A stretch of DNA of 64,000 nucleotides from Streptomyces beigongshangae (GTDB lineage: Bacteria; Actinomycetota; Actinomycetes; Streptomycetales; Streptomycetaceae), in NCBI RefSeq assembly GCF_019710745.1, contig NZ_JAHKJW010000016.1, positions 62,001-126,000 on the forward strand. Reading direction: 5' to 3'. Numbering within the stretch: position 1 is the first letter of the stretch; each line of letters begins with the position of its first letter. The position numbers and the translations under genes were made by a program. Below, piece by piece: positions 1 to 7,930 of the stretch. Below the pieces are notes generated by a model. It was given only the letters and a program-made list of their open reading frames with translations. It made no database searches and was not told where the DNA came from.

Positions 1-1026
1 TCCACGGCGGGACCGGTGGACCACTGGTACCACCTGTTCGGCGAGATAGCACTGGAGCTGGCCATCGGGGCGGCCATCGGCCTCGCGGTGGGCTTCCTGG
101 GGGCGTTCGGGCTGCGGCACGTGGCGCTGCCCGCCTCCGGCCTCTACCCGATCGCGGTCATGGCCATCGCGGTCACGGCGTACGCCGCCGGAGCGCTCGC
201 CCACGGCAGCGGCTTCCTCGCCGTCTACCTGGCGGCGATGGTGCTGGGCAACGCCAGGCTGCCGCACTGGCCCGCCACCCGCGGCTTCGCCGACGGGCTC
301 GGCTGGATCGCCCAGATCGGCATGTTCGTCCTGCTCGGGCTGCTCGTCACCCCGCACGAGATGGGTGACGACATCTGGCCGGCGCTCGTCATCGGCCTGG
401 TGCTGACCATGGTGGCCCGGCCGCTGAGCGTCGTGATCGCCCTGCTGCCGTTCCGGATGCGCTGGCAGGAACAGGCGCTGATGTCCTGGGCCGGGCTGCG
501 CGGCGCCGTGCCCATCATCCTGGCCACGATCCCGATGGTGAGCGGCATCGAGGGAAGCCGCCGGATCTTCAACATCGTCTTCGTCCTCGTCGTCGTCTAC
601 ACCCTCGTCCAGGGGCCGACGCTGCCCTGGCTCGCCCGGACGCTGGGCCTGGCCAAGTCCTCGGAGACCGCGGACCTCGGGATCGAGTCGGCGCCGCTGG
701 AGCGGCTGCGCGGGCATCTGCTGTCCGTCGCGATCCCGGAGGGCTCGAAGATGCACGGCGTCGAGGTCGCCGAGCTGCGGCTGCCCGCGGGGGCCGCGGT
801 GACGCTGGTCGTGCGCGGCGGAGAATCGTTCGTTCCGCTGCCCTCGACCGTGCTGCGTCGCGACGACGAGCTGCTCGTCGTCGCGACGGACCCGGTCCGG
901 GACGCCGCCGAGCGCCGGCTGCGCGCGGTCGGCCAGGGCGGCAAGCTGGCGGGCTGGCTGGGGACGGGCGGCAACGGCAACGGCAACGGCAACGGGACCG
1001 GGAACGGAAGGGGCACGGAGGGGTAG
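1..1026 (+). CDS. Potassium/proton antiporter, C-terminal part (5' end outside window)
   Basis: The reading frame is open from base 1, so the N-terminal half of the transporter lies outside the window. What remains has about five hydrophobic segments of a CPA1/NhaP-type antiporter, including a 'SWAGLRGAVPIIL' stretch typical of the ion-exchange core. A soluble domain of about 80 residues with a TrkA-C/RCK-C pattern follows, which in this family senses ions or nucleotides. By family it exchanges K+ or Na+ for protons across the cytoplasmic membrane. The tail ends in a Gly-Asn run coded by a GGCAAC hexanucleotide repeat (970-993). An internal GTG at 16 could be mistaken for a start, but it falls inside the membrane domain. 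Confidence 0.85.
   Translation, partial: STAGPVDHWYHLFGEIALELAIGAAIGLAVGFLGAFGLRHVALPASGLYPIAVMAIAVTAYAAGALAHGSGFLAVYLAAMVLGNARLPHWPATRGFADGLGWIAQIGMFVLLGLLVTPHEMGDDIWPALVIGLVLTMVARPLSVVIALLPFRMRWQEQALMSWAGLRGAVPIILATIPMVSGIEGSRRIFNIVFVLVVVYTLVQGPTLPWLARTLGLAKSSETADLGIESAPLERLRGHLLSVAIPEGSKMHGVEVAELRLPAGAAVTLVVRGGESFVPLPSTVLRRDDELLVVATDPVRDAAERRLRAVGQGGKLAGWLGTGGNGNGNGNGTGNGRGTEG
970..993 (+). repeat. GGCAAC hexanucleotide repeat, 4 copies
   Basis: Four exact tandem copies code Gly-Asn pairs in the C-terminal tail of the antiporter. It is one of several in-frame hexanucleotide runs in the window. Confidence 0.85.
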
Positions 1027-1363
1027 GGCCGGTGTGAGGTGGGGCGGGGCGGGGCGGGTGGGCCTGTGCCGGGCGGGGGGCCTGCGCCGGGCGGGGGGGC
1101 AGCCGCTGCGACCGGCAAACGCAGGCGTGGAGCACGGATGTGCCGGCTTTCACAGGTGAGCAGCTGTTGACCCCTGTATCATCAAGCACACCTGATCGAA
1201 CCAACTCTGCCTGACGCAGTGCTGGCGCGACCGTATGGCGGCCGCGGCGCCCCCCTCAGCGGGCGGCCCGGTATCTACCGCAGTTCCGCGCAAGAGGACA
1301 GCTCTCGGCGCACCGCGCCCCATGGACGGGGCCGCGCTACCAGGCGGCAGAAAGGCACGGGCC
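1027..1363. other. Intergenic region, antiporter to MFS gene
   Basis: About 340 bases. The first part is a run of GGGGC repeats (about 1040-1100). The middle (about 1150-1210) is less GC-rich and contains TTGACC at about 1168, a possible -35 element, with no convincing -10. The last part can be read in frame with the MFS gene from ATGs at 1235 and 1322 but looks like non-coding leader. Confidence 0.4.
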
Positions 1364-2731
1364 GTGGCATCCACGGTCACCCCGGAGACCCCCGCGAACC
1401 CGGGTTCCCCCCGCCCGGGATACGGGCAGCTGCTGCGCACCCGCGGCGCCTGGACGTTCCTGCTCCCCGGCTTCGCCGCACGTCAGCCGTTCGCGATGCT
1501 GACGCTGTCCATCGTGCTGCTCGTGCAGCACACCACCGGCTCCTACGGGGCCGCCGGCGCCGTCGCCGCCGTGACCGGTGTCTCCATGGCGCTGTTCGCG
1601 CCGTTCACCGGCCGTCTCGCCGACCGGCACGGTCAGCGGGCCGTGCTGCTGCCCGGTGTCGTCGTGCACACCCTGGCGGGTCTCTCCCTGACCGCGCTGG
1701 CCCTCGCGGACGCCCCGCTGTGGGCGCTGTTCGCGGCCGCCGTGCCGACCGGTGCCTCGGTGCCGCAGGTCGGGCCCATGGTGCGGGCCCGCTGGGGCGT
1801 CAAGCTCCAGGGCTCGCCCCTCATGACGACCGCGGCGGCCTTCGAGTCCGTCACGGACGAGCTGACCTTCGTGCTCGGCCCGCTCCTCGCGACCGCCCTG
1901 TGCACCGCCGTGGACCCGGCTGCGGGGCTTCTCACGGAGGCCGCGCTGACCCTGGTCGGCGGTCTGCTGTTCGCCGCTCAGCGCGGCACCCAGCCGTCCG
2001 TCGGGGCGGGTGCGGCGACCGGTGCGGGTACGGGAGCCGGTGGCAGTGGCAGTGGCAGTGGCAGTGGCAGTGGCAGTGGCAGTGGCAGTGCGAACGCGCG
2101 CGTGAAGCCCGTCTCCGCGCTGTCCGTCCCCGGCGTACGCGTCCTGGTCGTGGCCTTCCTCGGCATCGGTGCCGTCTTCGGCGGCATGCAGGTCTCGCTC
2201 GCCGCGTTCAGCGAGTCGATCGGCGAGCCCGGGCTGAACGGTGTCCTGTACGGGACGTTCGCCGCGGGCAACATGCTCTCCGGCGTCGTCTGCGGCGCGA
2301 TCGCCTGGAAGGTGGCCCCGCGCCGCCGTCTCCTCATCGGGTACGCGGCGCTCGCGCTGACCGCCTCCGGGCTGTGGGCGGCGCAGTCCGTGGTCGTCCT
2401 CGCCGGGCTCGGTCTCCTCGTCGGCATGTGCATCGCACCCGCCCTGATCACCGGCTACACGATCGTCGAGGACCTCGTGCCGGCGGGCGCCCGTACGGAG
2501 GCGTTCACCTGGCTGACCGGTGCGGTCGCGTTGGGCCAGGCCGCGGCCGTGATGGCCGCCGGACAGCTGGAGGACCGCTTCCGGGACGGGGCCGGTTTCC
2601 TCGTGCCGATGGGGGGCACCCTGCTCGCCCTGGCGACCCTGGTCGCCCTGCGCTCGCGGCTCGCTCCGCCGGCCGCGGGGCGGACCGCCGCACGTGGCGT
2701 GGGTCACCGCGCGCCGGTGGCAGTGGACTGA
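1364..2731 (+). CDS. MFS transporter
   Basis: A 455-residue protein with about twelve predicted membrane helices in two six-helix halves, and an 'ADRHG' motif in the loop after helix 2, as in major facilitator exporters. The central cytoplasmic loop holds a Gly-Ser run from eight GGCAGT copies. The substrate cannot be read from sequence. I chose GTG 1364 because AAAGG lies about nine bases upstream and the first helix follows soon after. In-frame ATGs at 1235 and 1322 would add a low-complexity N-terminus. The next gene is on the same strand but has its own operator. Confidence 0.8.
   Translation: MASTVTPETPANPGSPRPGYGQLLRTRGAWTFLLPGFAARQPFAMLTLSIVLLVQHTTGSYGAAGAVAAVTGVSMALFAPFTGRLADRHGQRAVLLPGVVVHTLAGLSLTALALADAPLWALFAAAVPTGASVPQVGPMVRARWGVKLQGSPLMTTAAAFESVTDELTFVLGPLLATALCTAVDPAAGLLTEAALTLVGGLLFAAQRGTQPSVGAGAATGAGTGAGGSGSGSGSGSGSGSGSANARVKPVSALSVPGVRVLVVAFLGIGAVFGGMQVSLAAFSESIGEPGLNGVLYGTFAAGNMLSGVVCGAIAWKVAPRRRLLIGYAALALTASGLWAAQSVVVLAGLGLLVGMCIAPALITGYTIVEDLVPAGARTEAFTWLTGAVALGQAAAVMAAGQLEDRFRDGAGFLVPMGGTLLALATLVALRSRLAPPAAGRTAARGVGHRAPVAVD
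2042..2089 (+). repeat. GGCAGT hexanucleotide repeat, 8 copies
   Basis: Eight exact copies code a Gly-Ser linker in the central loop of the MFS transporter. Copy-number change would lengthen or shorten the loop by two residues without a frameshift. Confidence 0.9.
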
Positions 2732-2761
2732 TCCCGAGGAATACGTCACTATGGACCGTCG

Positions 2762-2788
2762 TTAGCACTCACTGAGTGAGAGTGCCAG
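2762..2788 (+). promoter_or_regulatory. CIRCE-like operator (HrcA site)
   Basis: TTAGCACTC-N9-GAGTGCCAG. The left arm equals the classical CIRCE arm and the right arm equals the variant common in actinobacteria. It ends where the Shine-Dalgarno AGGAGG (2787-2792) of the FmdB gene begins. HrcA bound here would block transcription or sit in the leader, implying heat-shock control. The match is seen in the sequence; regulation is inferred. Confidence 0.7.
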
Positions 2789-2799
2789 GAGGAAGACAA

Positions 2800-3150
2800 G
2801 TGCCGACCTACCAGTACCAGTGCACCGAGTGCGGCGAAGGCCTAGAGGCGGTGCAGAAGTTCACCGACGACGCCCTGACCGAGTGCCCCAACTGCAATGG
2901 CCGCCTGAAGAAGGTGTTCTCCGCCGTAGGCATCGTCTTCAAGGGCTCAGGTTTCTACCGCAACGACAGCCGCGGCTCGTCGTCCAGCAGCAGCCCCGCC
3001 TCGGCGGGTGCGAAGTCCTCGGGCTCGTCCGACCCGGCGTCGTCCTCGTCGTCGGACTCGAAGGCGTCCTCGTCGAAGTCGGCCTCGGCCTCGTCCCCGT
3101 CCTCGGGTTCCTCGTCGTCGAGTTCGTCCTCCGGGAGCAACGCCGCCTGA
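2800..3150 (+). CDS. FmdB-family zinc-ribbon protein
   Basis: A 116-residue protein. Residues 1-45 form the FmdB/CxxC zinc ribbon, with Cys pairs in YQCTECG and CPNC flanking a short beta structure. The rest is an almost pure Ser/Gly/Ala/Lys tail, probably disordered. FmdB-like proteins are small zinc-binding proteins often called regulators, without a settled function. GTG 2800 was chosen because AGGAGG sits at ideal distance and the product starts 'VPTYQYQC' like its relatives. A CIRCE-like operator directly upstream suggests heat-stress expression, and a strong hairpin follows. Confidence 0.85.
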   Translation: MPTYQYQCTECGEGLEAVQKFTDDALTECPNCNGRLKKVFSAVGIVFKGSGFYRNDSRGSSSSSSPASAGAKSSGSSDPASSSSSDSKASSSKSASASSPSSGSSSSSSSSGSNAA

Positions 3151-3176
3151 GGCGTCCTGGCGCTTCTTTCCCACCG

Positions 3177-3207
3177 GACCCTGCCGTCGTCACCCGACGG
3201 CAGGGTC
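3177..3207 (+). terminator. Hairpin terminator after the FmdB gene
   Basis: A perfect 13-bp inverted repeat (3177-3189 / 3195-3207) with a 5-base TCACC loop, 26 bases after the stop codon. There is no T-run, as is common in Streptomyces. Confidence 0.75.
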
Positions 3208-3241
3208 TTCGGCGTTCCACGGCCCGGTTAGGGTGCCGTGC

Positions 3242-4090
3242 ATGGCGAACACGGAGAACGTCGAGATAGGCGTCATCGGCGGATCGGGCTTCTACTCGTT
3301 CCTCGACGACGTCACCGAGATCCAGGTGGACACCCCCTACGGGCCGCCCAGCGACTCCCTCTTCCTCGGCGAGATCGCCGGACGGCGGGTCGCCTTCCTC
3401 CCCCGTCACGGCCGCGGGCACCATCTGCCGCCGCACCGCATCAACTACCGGGCGAACCTGTGGGCGCTGCGGTCCGTCGGCGCGCGCCAGGTGCTCGGGC
3501 CGTGCGCCGTCGGCGGGCTCCGGCCCGAGTACGGGCCCGGGACGCTGCTCGTCCCGGACCAGTTCGTGGACCGTACGCAGTCCCGGGCGTCGTCGTACTT
3601 CGACGGGATTCCGTTGTCCGGGGGCGGCACGCCGAACGTGGTGCACGTGTCGCTGGCCGACCCCTACTGCCCCGCCGGCCGCGAGGTCGCGCTCGCGGCG
3701 GCCCGCGGGCGGGACTGGGACGCGGTGGACGGCGGAACGCTGGTCGTGATCGAGGGACCGCGCTTCTCGACCCGTGCGGAGTCCCTCTGGTACCGGGCGC
3801 AGGGGTGGTCCGTGGTGGGGATGACCGGGCACCCCGAGGCGGCGCTCGCCCGTGAACTGGAGCTCTGCTACACCTCGATGGCGCTGGTCACCGACCTCGA
3901 CGCGGGGGCCGCGGCCGGCGAGGGCGTCTCGCACGACGAGGTGCTGCGGGTGTTCGCGGCGAACGTGGGGCGGCTGCGGGAGGTGCTGTTCGACGCGGTG
4001 GCCGGGCTGCCGGCCGGCGGGGCACGGGACTGTGCGTGTGCTTCGGCGCTGGGCGGGATGGATCCGGGGATCGCGTTGCCGCAGGGGTGA
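3242..4090 (+). CDS. mtnP: S-methyl-5'-thioadenosine phosphorylase family protein
   Basis: A 282-residue purine nucleoside phosphorylase-fold enzyme of the MTAP branch. Visible motifs are the N-terminal 'GVIGGSGFY' phosphate loop, 'PRHGRGH' and 'RINYRANLWAL', which correspond to the phosphate and ribose sites of MTA phosphorylases, and 'GMTGHPEA' near the base-binding region. By family it splits 5'-methylthioadenosine (from polyamine or homoserine-lactone-type chemistry) with phosphate into adenine and methylthioribose-1-phosphate. Some members prefer other purine nucleosides. ATG 3242 directly precedes the conserved start. It is separated from the FmdB gene by a terminator, so it is probably transcribed alone. 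Confidence 0.85.
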   Translation: MANTENVEIGVIGGSGFYSFLDDVTEIQVDTPYGPPSDSLFLGEIAGRRVAFLPRHGRGHHLPPHRINYRANLWALRSVGARQVLGPCAVGGLRPEYGPGTLLVPDQFVDRTQSRASSYFDGIPLSGGGTPNVVHVSLADPYCPAGREVALAAARGRDWDAVDGGTLVVIEGPRFSTRAESLWYRAQGWSVVGMTGHPEAALARELELCYTSMALVTDLDAGAAAGEGVSHDEVLRVFAANVGRLREVLFDAVAGLPAGGARDCACASALGGMDPGIALPQG

Positions 4091-4095
4091 CGGGG

Positions 4096-4122
4096 TTTTC
4101 CACATACCGAGGGTTGTCCACG
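4096..4122 (+). promoter_or_regulatory. Pair of DnaA-box-like 9-mers
   Basis: TTTTCCACA (4096-4104) and TTGTCCACG (4114-4122), same orientation and 18 bp apart, each one base off the Streptomyces DnaA box TTGTCCACA. They lie between mtnP and the next gene and may be chance. Confidence 0.25.
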
Positions 4123-4141
4123 GGGGGCCGCGGGATCTTCG

Positions 4142-4735
4142 GTGAGGGAGCAGTCTGAGGGCTCAGCCGATTCCCGAGCTCTGGCGGTGGTGGTCGTGTC
4201 GCAGGTGTCGTTGTCCTCGCGTCCGTTGGGGACCGATGTCCCCGGTACGTGCGAGGTGCCGCACTTCGCTCCGGTACGGGTGCGGGGCGGGCGGTACGGG
4301 GTGCGCCGGCTGGTCCGGTGCCGGGGGCGGGCCGTCGCGGCCGGTCTGGCGATGACCGCGGCGGCTCTCGTCGCGGCGGGGCCCGGGGACGCGGTGGAGC
4401 GGGACACGGGACCGCCCGCCGTCCGTCCGGTGGCCGACTCCGTACGGGAGCGGTCGCGGTCCGTCGAGATGGTCACGGCGCCCGTGCGCATCGCCGACGG
4501 TGCGGCGGTGCGGCTCCTCAGGGCCGGCGACCGGGTCGACGTGGTCGCGGCGGAGCCTTCGGGAGCGGGCGGCGCCCGGGTCGTGGCGCGTGGGGCGCGG
4601 GTGACGAGGGTTCCGGAGTCCGCGGACGACGCGGCGGAGGCGGGCGGTCTCGTCGTCCTGGCGGTGCCCCGGGGGACCGCGGCCCGGCTCGCCGGGGCGG
4701 GTACGACGTCACGGCTGGCGGTGACCCTGTGCTGA
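4142..4735 (+). CDS. CpaB/RcpC-like SAF-domain protein
   Basis: Up to 197 residues. One membrane anchor (about residues 65-82, 'AVAAGLAMTAAALVAAG') is followed by a short SAF-like beta domain with the 'LLRAGDRVDVVA' pattern of Flp-pilus assembly protein CpaB. A 'VLAVPRGTAARLA' segment near the end is also usual in this family. No other pilus genes are nearby; in Streptomyces such a gene commonly stands just before mscL. The start is uncertain: GTG 4142 gives the full frame, while GTG 4256 would begin shortly before the anchor and looks more protein-like. Its role here is unknown. Confidence 0.65.
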   Translation: MREQSEGSADSRALAVVVVSQVSLSSRPLGTDVPGTCEVPHFAPVRVRGGRYGVRRLVRCRGRAVAAGLAMTAAALVAAGPGDAVERDTGPPAVRPVADSVRERSRSVEMVTAPVRIADGAAVRLLRAGDRVDVVAAEPSGAGGARVVARGARVTRVPESADDAAEAGGLVVLAVPRGTAARLAGAGTTSRLAVTLC

Positions 4736-4825
4736 GCGACCTTGTTTCGACAAGGCCGCCACGGACTGGCGTAGGTTGCGGAGTTGTTCGTTCCGCAGTC
4801 TGCGCAACCGAGAGAGGGCTCCCTG

Positions 4826-5359
4826 GTGAGCGAGAAAAAGGACCCGAGCATCCTGGACGGCTTCAAGGCGTTCCTGATGCGCGGGAACGTCGTCGACCTG
4901 GCCGTCGCGGTGGTCATCGGCGCCGCCTTCACCAACATCGTCAACTCCCTGGTGAAGGGCGTGATCAACCCGCTGGTCGGCGCCTTCGGCACCAAGGACC
5001 TCGACAAGTACAGCTCGTGCCTGAAGGCCCCCTGCACCTTCGACCGGGAGACGGGCACCGCGACGAGCGGCATCCCCGTCATGTGGGGCACGGTCCTCAG
5101 CGCGACGCTGACCTTCCTGATCACGGCGGCCGTCGTCTACTTCCTGATGGTGCTGCCGATGTCCAAGTACCTCGCCCGGCACGCCGCCCGCCAGAAGGCG
5201 AAGGAGAGCGCACAGGAGGTGATCGAGGTGACCGAGGTGGAGGTCCTGAAGGAGATCCGCGACGCCCTGGTGGCACAGCACGGCTCCGGACAGCACGGCT
5301 CCGGACAGCACGGCTCCGGACAGCACGGCTCCGGACAGGGCGGACGACAGCAGCAGTAG
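4826..5359 (+). CDS. mscL: Large-conductance mechanosensitive channel MscL
   Basis: A 177-residue protein with the MscL signature 'FKAFLMRGNVVDLAVAVVIGAAF' pattern near the N-terminus (helix 1), a periplasmic loop and a second helix around residues 93-113. It forms a homopentameric pore that opens under membrane tension and releases solutes on osmotic downshock. GTG 4826 was chosen because AGAGAGGG lies upstream and the product starts 'VSEKKDPSILDGF'. The periplasmic loop contains two Cys. The C-terminus has four copies of Gly-Ser-Gly-Gln-His from a 15-bp DNA repeat, beyond the usual amphipathic bundle helix. Confidence 0.95.
   Translation: MSEKKDPSILDGFKAFLMRGNVVDLAVAVVIGAAFTNIVNSLVKGVINPLVGAFGTKDLDKYSSCLKAPCTFDRETGTATSGIPVMWGTVLSATLTFLITAAVVYFLMVLPMSKYLARHAARQKAKESAQEVIEVTEVEVLKEIRDALVAQHGSGQHGSGQHGSGQHGSGQGGRQQQ
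5276..5335 (+). repeat. 15-bp tandem repeat, 4 copies, in mscL
   Basis: CAGCACGGCTCCGGA repeated four times without error, coding a Gln-His-Gly-Ser-Gly tail on MscL. The perfect identity suggests recent slippage. Confidence 0.95.
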
Positions 5360-5429
5360 CAGTCGTCGTGCTCATAACAATGACAGCGGTGGCGCCGGCG
5401 GTCGGTCGCCGGTTGCGCACGGCGCTCGC

Positions 5430-5624
5430 TCAGATGTGGTGGGGCGGCTTCTCGTCGAGGAAGCGGGCCAGGTCCGCGGCGCCGTCACCGCTGGGGCGCT
5501 CGCCCCACCCGCGGTCCGTGTCGTCCGCGGACGGCCGGCTCAGCGGATCGTCGAAGACCAGCGCGGACTTGGGGTCACGCGCGTCGTGCGGGGCACGCGG
5601 GCCGGGGGTGGGCGCTTCACTCAT
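5430..5624 (-). CDS. Small conserved hypothetical protein
   Basis: A 64-residue acidic protein ending 'LARFLDEKPPHHI', a form I recall from other Streptomyces next to mscL. It has no membrane segment and no known domain. It is convergent with mscL and divergent from the P1 peptidase gene. Codon use is typical of the genome, so I think it is real; function unknown. Confidence 0.65.
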   Translation of the reverse strand: MSEAPTPGPRAPHDARDPKSALVFDDPLSRPSADDTDRGWGERPSGDGAADLARFLDEKPPHHI

Positions 5625-5713
5625 GTCTCCAGGGTACGCGCCGGGAGGTGCGGCGCCCCGGGCCCGGCGCAGAGGGGGGCCTCGCCTCGGGGGCCGGGGC
5701 CGACACTTGGACC

Positions 5714-6742
5714 ATGACAGTTGACGCTCTGACCGATGTGACCGGGCTGCGCGTGGGGCATGCCACGCGTATCGGCGACGGATGGCTCACCGGCACCACA
5801 GTCGTTCTCGCGCCGGAGGGCGGCGCGGTCGCGGCCGTGGACGTGCGCGGTGGCGGACCCGGCACCAAGGAGACCGACGCGCTCGATCCGCGCAATGTGG
5901 TGCGGACGGTCGAAGCACTCGTACTGACCGGCGGCAGCGCGTACGGGCTGGACTCGGCGACGGGTGTGATGGCCTGGCTGGAGGAGCGGGGGCGCGGGGT
6001 GCGGGTCGGGCCCGATCCGCACCATGTCGTACCGGTCGTACCGGCGGCCTGCGTCTTCGACCTGGGCCGGGGCGGCGACTTCCGGGCCCGGCCGGACGCG
6101 GGGACGGGCCGGGAGGCGGTGGAGGCCGCCGCCGCGAGCGGATCGGGTGCGCCCGTGCCGGAGGGGTGCGTGGGCGCCGGGACGGGGGCGGCCGTCGGAA
6201 TGATGAAGGGCGGGGTCGGCACGGCGAGTGCCGTACTGGAGTCGGGGATCACGGTGGCGGCGCTCGTCGTGGCCAACGCGGCGGGTTCGGTGCTGGAGCC
6301 GGGGACGGGGGCGCTGTACGGGGAGTTGGCCCAGGGACGTCTCGACTGTCCGGCCGCCGAGGTCCATGAGGCGGCGCGGGGTCGGCTGGCCGAGGCCGAG
6401 GCCAGGAACACGGTGCCGCCGCTCAACACCACGCTGGCGGTGGTCGCCACCGACGCCGCCCTGTCGAAGGCACAGGCCCAGAAGCTCGCGGGCACGGCGC
6501 ACGACGGCATCGCGCGCGCCGTCCGGCCGGTGCACCTGCTCAACGACGGCGACACGGTGTTCGCCCTGTCCACGGGCGCACGTCCGCTCGCGGCGGAGGA
6601 CCCCCTCGCGCTGAACGAAATCCTCGCGGCCGGCGCGGACCTGGTGACCCGCGCGATCGTACGAGCGGTACGCGCCGCCGAGCCGGTGGAGGGACCGGGC
6701 GGGATGTGGCCGGCGTACGGGGAGTTGTACGAAAAGGGGTAG
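5714..6742 (+). CDS. P1-family (DmpA/ThnT-like) self-processing peptidase
   Basis: A 342-residue protein of MEROPS family S58/P1 (L-aminopeptidase/D-esterase). Motifs include 'GLRVGHAT' near the start, 'LTGGSAYGLD', and 'GTGAAVG' before the processing site. Family members cleave themselves into two chains and free an N-terminal Ser or Thr nucleophile. Here the motif is 'LNTTLAVVATDA' (about residue 236), which predicts Asn-Thr cleavage and a Thr nucleophile as in ThnT, not the Gly-Ser of DmpA. Start ATG 5714. It probably acts on small peptides, amides or esters in the cytoplasm. Neighbours give no pathway. Confidence 0.85.
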   Translation: MTVDALTDVTGLRVGHATRIGDGWLTGTTVVLAPEGGAVAAVDVRGGGPGTKETDALDPRNVVRTVEALVLTGGSAYGLDSATGVMAWLEERGRGVRVGPDPHHVVPVVPAACVFDLGRGGDFRARPDAGTGREAVEAAAASGSGAPVPEGCVGAGTGAAVGMMKGGVGTASAVLESGITVAALVVANAAGSVLEPGTGALYGELAQGRLDCPAAEVHEAARGRLAEAEARNTVPPLNTTLAVVATDAALSKAQAQKLAGTAHDGIARAVRPVHLLNDGDTVFALSTGARPLAAEDPLALNEILAAGADLVTRAIVRAVRAAEPVEGPGGMWPAYGELYEKG

Positions 6743-7013
6743 AAGGGGGGCGGAGGGCCGGGGGGCGGGGGCCCGAGGAGGGCCGGGGGGGCGGAGGCCG
6801 GGTCAACGGCTGGAACAGGGCCTGGAGTGCCCGGACCGCCGGAAGTGCCCTCCGAGCAAGAGGTTTTGAGGTTCTGCCGGACCACGCGGGAATTCCTCCG
6901 GCGGGTCCGGCGTTTTTCCGTGTGCAGGTTTTCTCGGTTCCGGGACATGATGTCCGGCCGAGGGGCTACGGTATGCACCCACAAGGTGACATGCAGCAAC
7001 GCCGGGAGAAGCC

Positions 7014-7760
7014 TTGAGCGTTCCGTACGAGACGGCAGCGTACGAGCCACCCGAGTCGCCCGAGTCTCCGGAGGAGCATCTCGCGCGACTCCTCGGTCGC
7101 GCCCTGAACTCCTTCGAGCTGCCGGACGACACGATACGGCGGCTCGACCGGGCGCTGGCCCACGACAGTTCACTGCACTCCGCGCACCACAGCGCGGGGC
7201 TGCACCGCGAGACGTACCGCCACACCTGGCTGCTCGCCGACGGGAGCGCGCTCACGCTGTGGGAGCTCGTCCACAACACCACGCCGAGCGGCGACACCCA
7301 GCACGAGGTGTACGAGGACGAGGAGGAGCTGCGTACCGCGACCGCGCGGCTGCCGCTGCCCTCGGACACCCCTGACCTGGAACTGCCGGTCTGGGTGCGG
7401 CTGTCGCCCGTCCCCGAGCCGTTGCACACCTACGTCCTGGACAACTCGGCGGACCACGCCCGGCGATTACTGCGCCGCGCCGAGAACGCGGACCGGCCCG
7501 GGGAGGACGTGGCCGAGCTGCTGCGCAAGGCGTTCGCGCACCAGATCACCCAGGCCTTCGGGCGGCCGTGCCGGGCGGGCCGCAAAGGGGTGTGCTTCTC
7601 GCTCTACGAACACGCGTTCCTGCTCGGGGACGGCCGCGAGCTGTCCCTGTGGGAGGTCGAGCACACGGCCACGCCCGACGGGCGGCACATGTGCGAGGTG
7701 TACGCGTCGGAGGAGGACGCCCGGGCCGCCATGGAGCGGCGGGCGGCCAACCTGCGCTGA
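7014..7760 (+). CDS. DUF6227-like conserved Streptomyces protein with a TTA codon
   Basis: A 248-residue soluble protein with two related halves. Each carries a 'LLGDGRELSLWEVEH' or 'LLADGSALTLWELVH' segment followed by an 'EVYxxEEexR' strand, so it looks like an internal duplication. I recall this as DUF6227; function unknown. The start is TTG 7014 with GGGAG upstream. The short frame 6973-7017 ends with a TGA overlapping this TTG, which could couple translation. Codon 152 (7467-7469) is TTA, read in Streptomyces only by the bldA tRNA, so expression may be developmentally timed. Confidence 0.8.
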   Translation: MSVPYETAAYEPPESPESPEEHLARLLGRALNSFELPDDTIRRLDRALAHDSSLHSAHHSAGLHRETYRHTWLLADGSALTLWELVHNTTPSGDTQHEVYEDEEELRTATARLPLPSDTPDLELPVWVRLSPVPEPLHTYVLDNSADHARRLLRRAENADRPGEDVAELLRKAFAHQITQAFGRPCRAGRKGVCFSLYEHAFLLGDGRELSLWEVEHTATPDGRHMCEVYASEEDARAAMERRAANLR

Positions 7761-7930
7761 CGCACGCGGCGCACCGCATGTGACGCACCGCGCATGGTGC
7801 ATGGCGCAACCGGCGGACGCGCACGGAAGAGGACGAGGCTGTGGCCCGGGATCGGATCCCGGGCCACAGCCTCGTCACCGGCCGTCGGCCGCCGGTCGCT
7901 GATTACCGGCCGCCGGTTCTGGCGGGGCGT

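Noticed and set aside
569..1204. Arg/Pro-rich minus-strand frame over the antiporter tail
   Set aside because: Artefact of GGC-rich repeats; no start site or domain.
1027..1234. Riboswitch upstream of the MFS gene
   Set aside because: No conserved aptamer motif recognised; the sequence is mostly simple G-rich repeats.
4096..4122. Secondary replication origin from the DnaA-like boxes
   Set aside because: Only two boxes, each with a mismatch, and no dnaA/dnaN or AT-rich element nearby.
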